Shown: one piece after another, positions 63,261 to 64,000 of the stretch
How the letters are laid out: every line of letters starts with the position of its first letter
Position numbering within the stretch: the first letter of the stretch is position 1
Assembly (NCBI GenBank): GCA_003640385.1
Contig: RCAB01000023.1
Location: 248,001-312,000 of the forward strand
Direction of reading: 5' to 3'
DNA: 64,000 nt
Source of the DNA: Setaria digitata
Taxonomy: Eukaryota; Nematoda; Chromadorea; Rhabditida; Setariidae
Program-made: the position numbers and the translations under genes
The notes under the pieces: generated by a model
The model's database searches: none
Told to the model about the DNA's origin: nothing
What the model saw: the letters and a program-made list of their open reading frames with translations, nothing else

Positions 63261-64000
63261 GTGAAGTGATAAGGAAACGAGACACGTGTACGTGTAACGT
63301 GGAGCAGGTTATCAATGTTAGAATTCCATGCATTTTTATCTGAGAAATTGACAGCAAAGAACTAATCTGTAAGAGGGATCGGTGTGATTGTATGGTAAAT
63401 TCAGCTACAGCATAAAATGGAAAATTTACGCAGAGTAATTAGTGTAAATCAATGGCAATTTACTGTTCATACGATGCCAAAGGTCACGAAGTCACCTACT
63501 GTTCATTTTGTCATCTTATTGCGCAAGGCCTGGTTTAGTATTCTCATATATTAAATGAGAAAAAAGCGTTCGAGTTTGGGAGTATGCCAAGAGAATAAGA
63601 GGTAAGTTGGATGGTTGTAGAAAAATCAACAAATTAAAGTATCGACGTATTCCTTCGGGTTGAATCGTTTGTTTGATTGAGTGGTTGCGACGCGGAGGGT
63701 TTCTCTCTCTGATGTCCTCTGCTGTCTCCTTCTCTTGTCACCTATCACCTATTTGTAAAATTGTATCAACAAGCGTAAGATGAAACAATGAACATCAACG
63801 TTTGTTGTTTGCTTCTGAATTACGTGAAGGTCACATCTGAAGGTAGTGAATCTACGTGAAATAAGGCAATCTTAATACTTAGACTTCAAGGAATTTCCTT
63901 TTCAGTATTTAGTTGTGATCAGTGTGTTTTTGCGAACTTTAGGTGTCATATTGTGAATTGAAAATTTATATCTATTCTGAAGTAAATTTTCGAACGAATC

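Larger units (their letters stand above)
56087..64000. other. Region upstream of calsyntenin without a firm gene
   Basis: About 7.9 kb. It contains two simple repeats, a GC-richer patch near 59.2 kb and one exon-like minus frame near 63.2 kb, listed separately. Other frames (56116-56331 plus, 56886-57167 minus, 57098-57349 plus, 61832-62113 minus) are short, partly overlap and show no motif. It probably holds calsyntenin regulatory DNA. Confidence 0.5.

Overview
The window looks like nuclear DNA of a nematode, most likely a spirurid/filarial worm. It is strongly AT-rich, genes are broken into many short exons, and 3' splice sites mostly end TTTCAG or TTTTCAG. The proteins are typically animal and include nematode-style families: calsyntenin/CASY-1, the HLH-17/Olig bHLH group and a membrane histidine acid phosphatase. 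I see no bacterial operons, CRISPR arrays, rRNA genes or intact transposons. Gene models were built by hand by joining open frames at GT..AG boundaries with matching phase and comparing the protein with remembered family motifs; nothing was aligned by computer.

Layout. 1-1.6 kb: 3' half of a sugar-transporter-like MFS gene (+), cut by the window edge. 1.6-8.3 kb: no gene recognised. 8.3-8.6 kb: a short bHLH gene of the Olig/BHLHE22 type (-). 9.4-11.5 kb: a Ctr/SLC31 copper transporter in four exons (+). 12.4-17.3 kb: a 13-exon membrane histidine acid phosphatase (-), tail-to-tail with the copper transporter. 20.4-21.9 kb: a TPRKB/Cgi121 KEOPS subunit (-). 28.6-29.2 kb: mitochondrial ribosomal protein bS21m (+). 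29.8-31.2 kb: proteasome subunit beta-3 (-). 32.5-39.0 kb: a SENP6/7-like SUMO protease in 15 exons (-). 39.2-45.3 kb: beta-COP in 18 exons (+), divergent from the SUMO protease across about 190 bp. 46.9-56.1 kb: calsyntenin in about 18 exons (-). 56.1-64 kb: no firm gene, only simple repeats, a GC-richer patch and one isolated exon-like frame.

Most genes are unrelated housekeeping functions (tRNA t6A modification, mitochondrial translation, proteolysis, deSUMOylation, COPI transport) beside developmental or neuronal genes (bHLH factor, calsyntenin) with wide flanks. I found no new multi-gene system. The most interesting signals are gene-structural: a repeated non-consensus donor (GTTCGT) in four genes, a recently duplicated partial exon inside the acid phosphatase, a possible alternative C-terminus of that enzyme that removes its membrane anchor, a hydrophobic tail on the SUMO protease, and N-flanked duplications that look like assembly joins.
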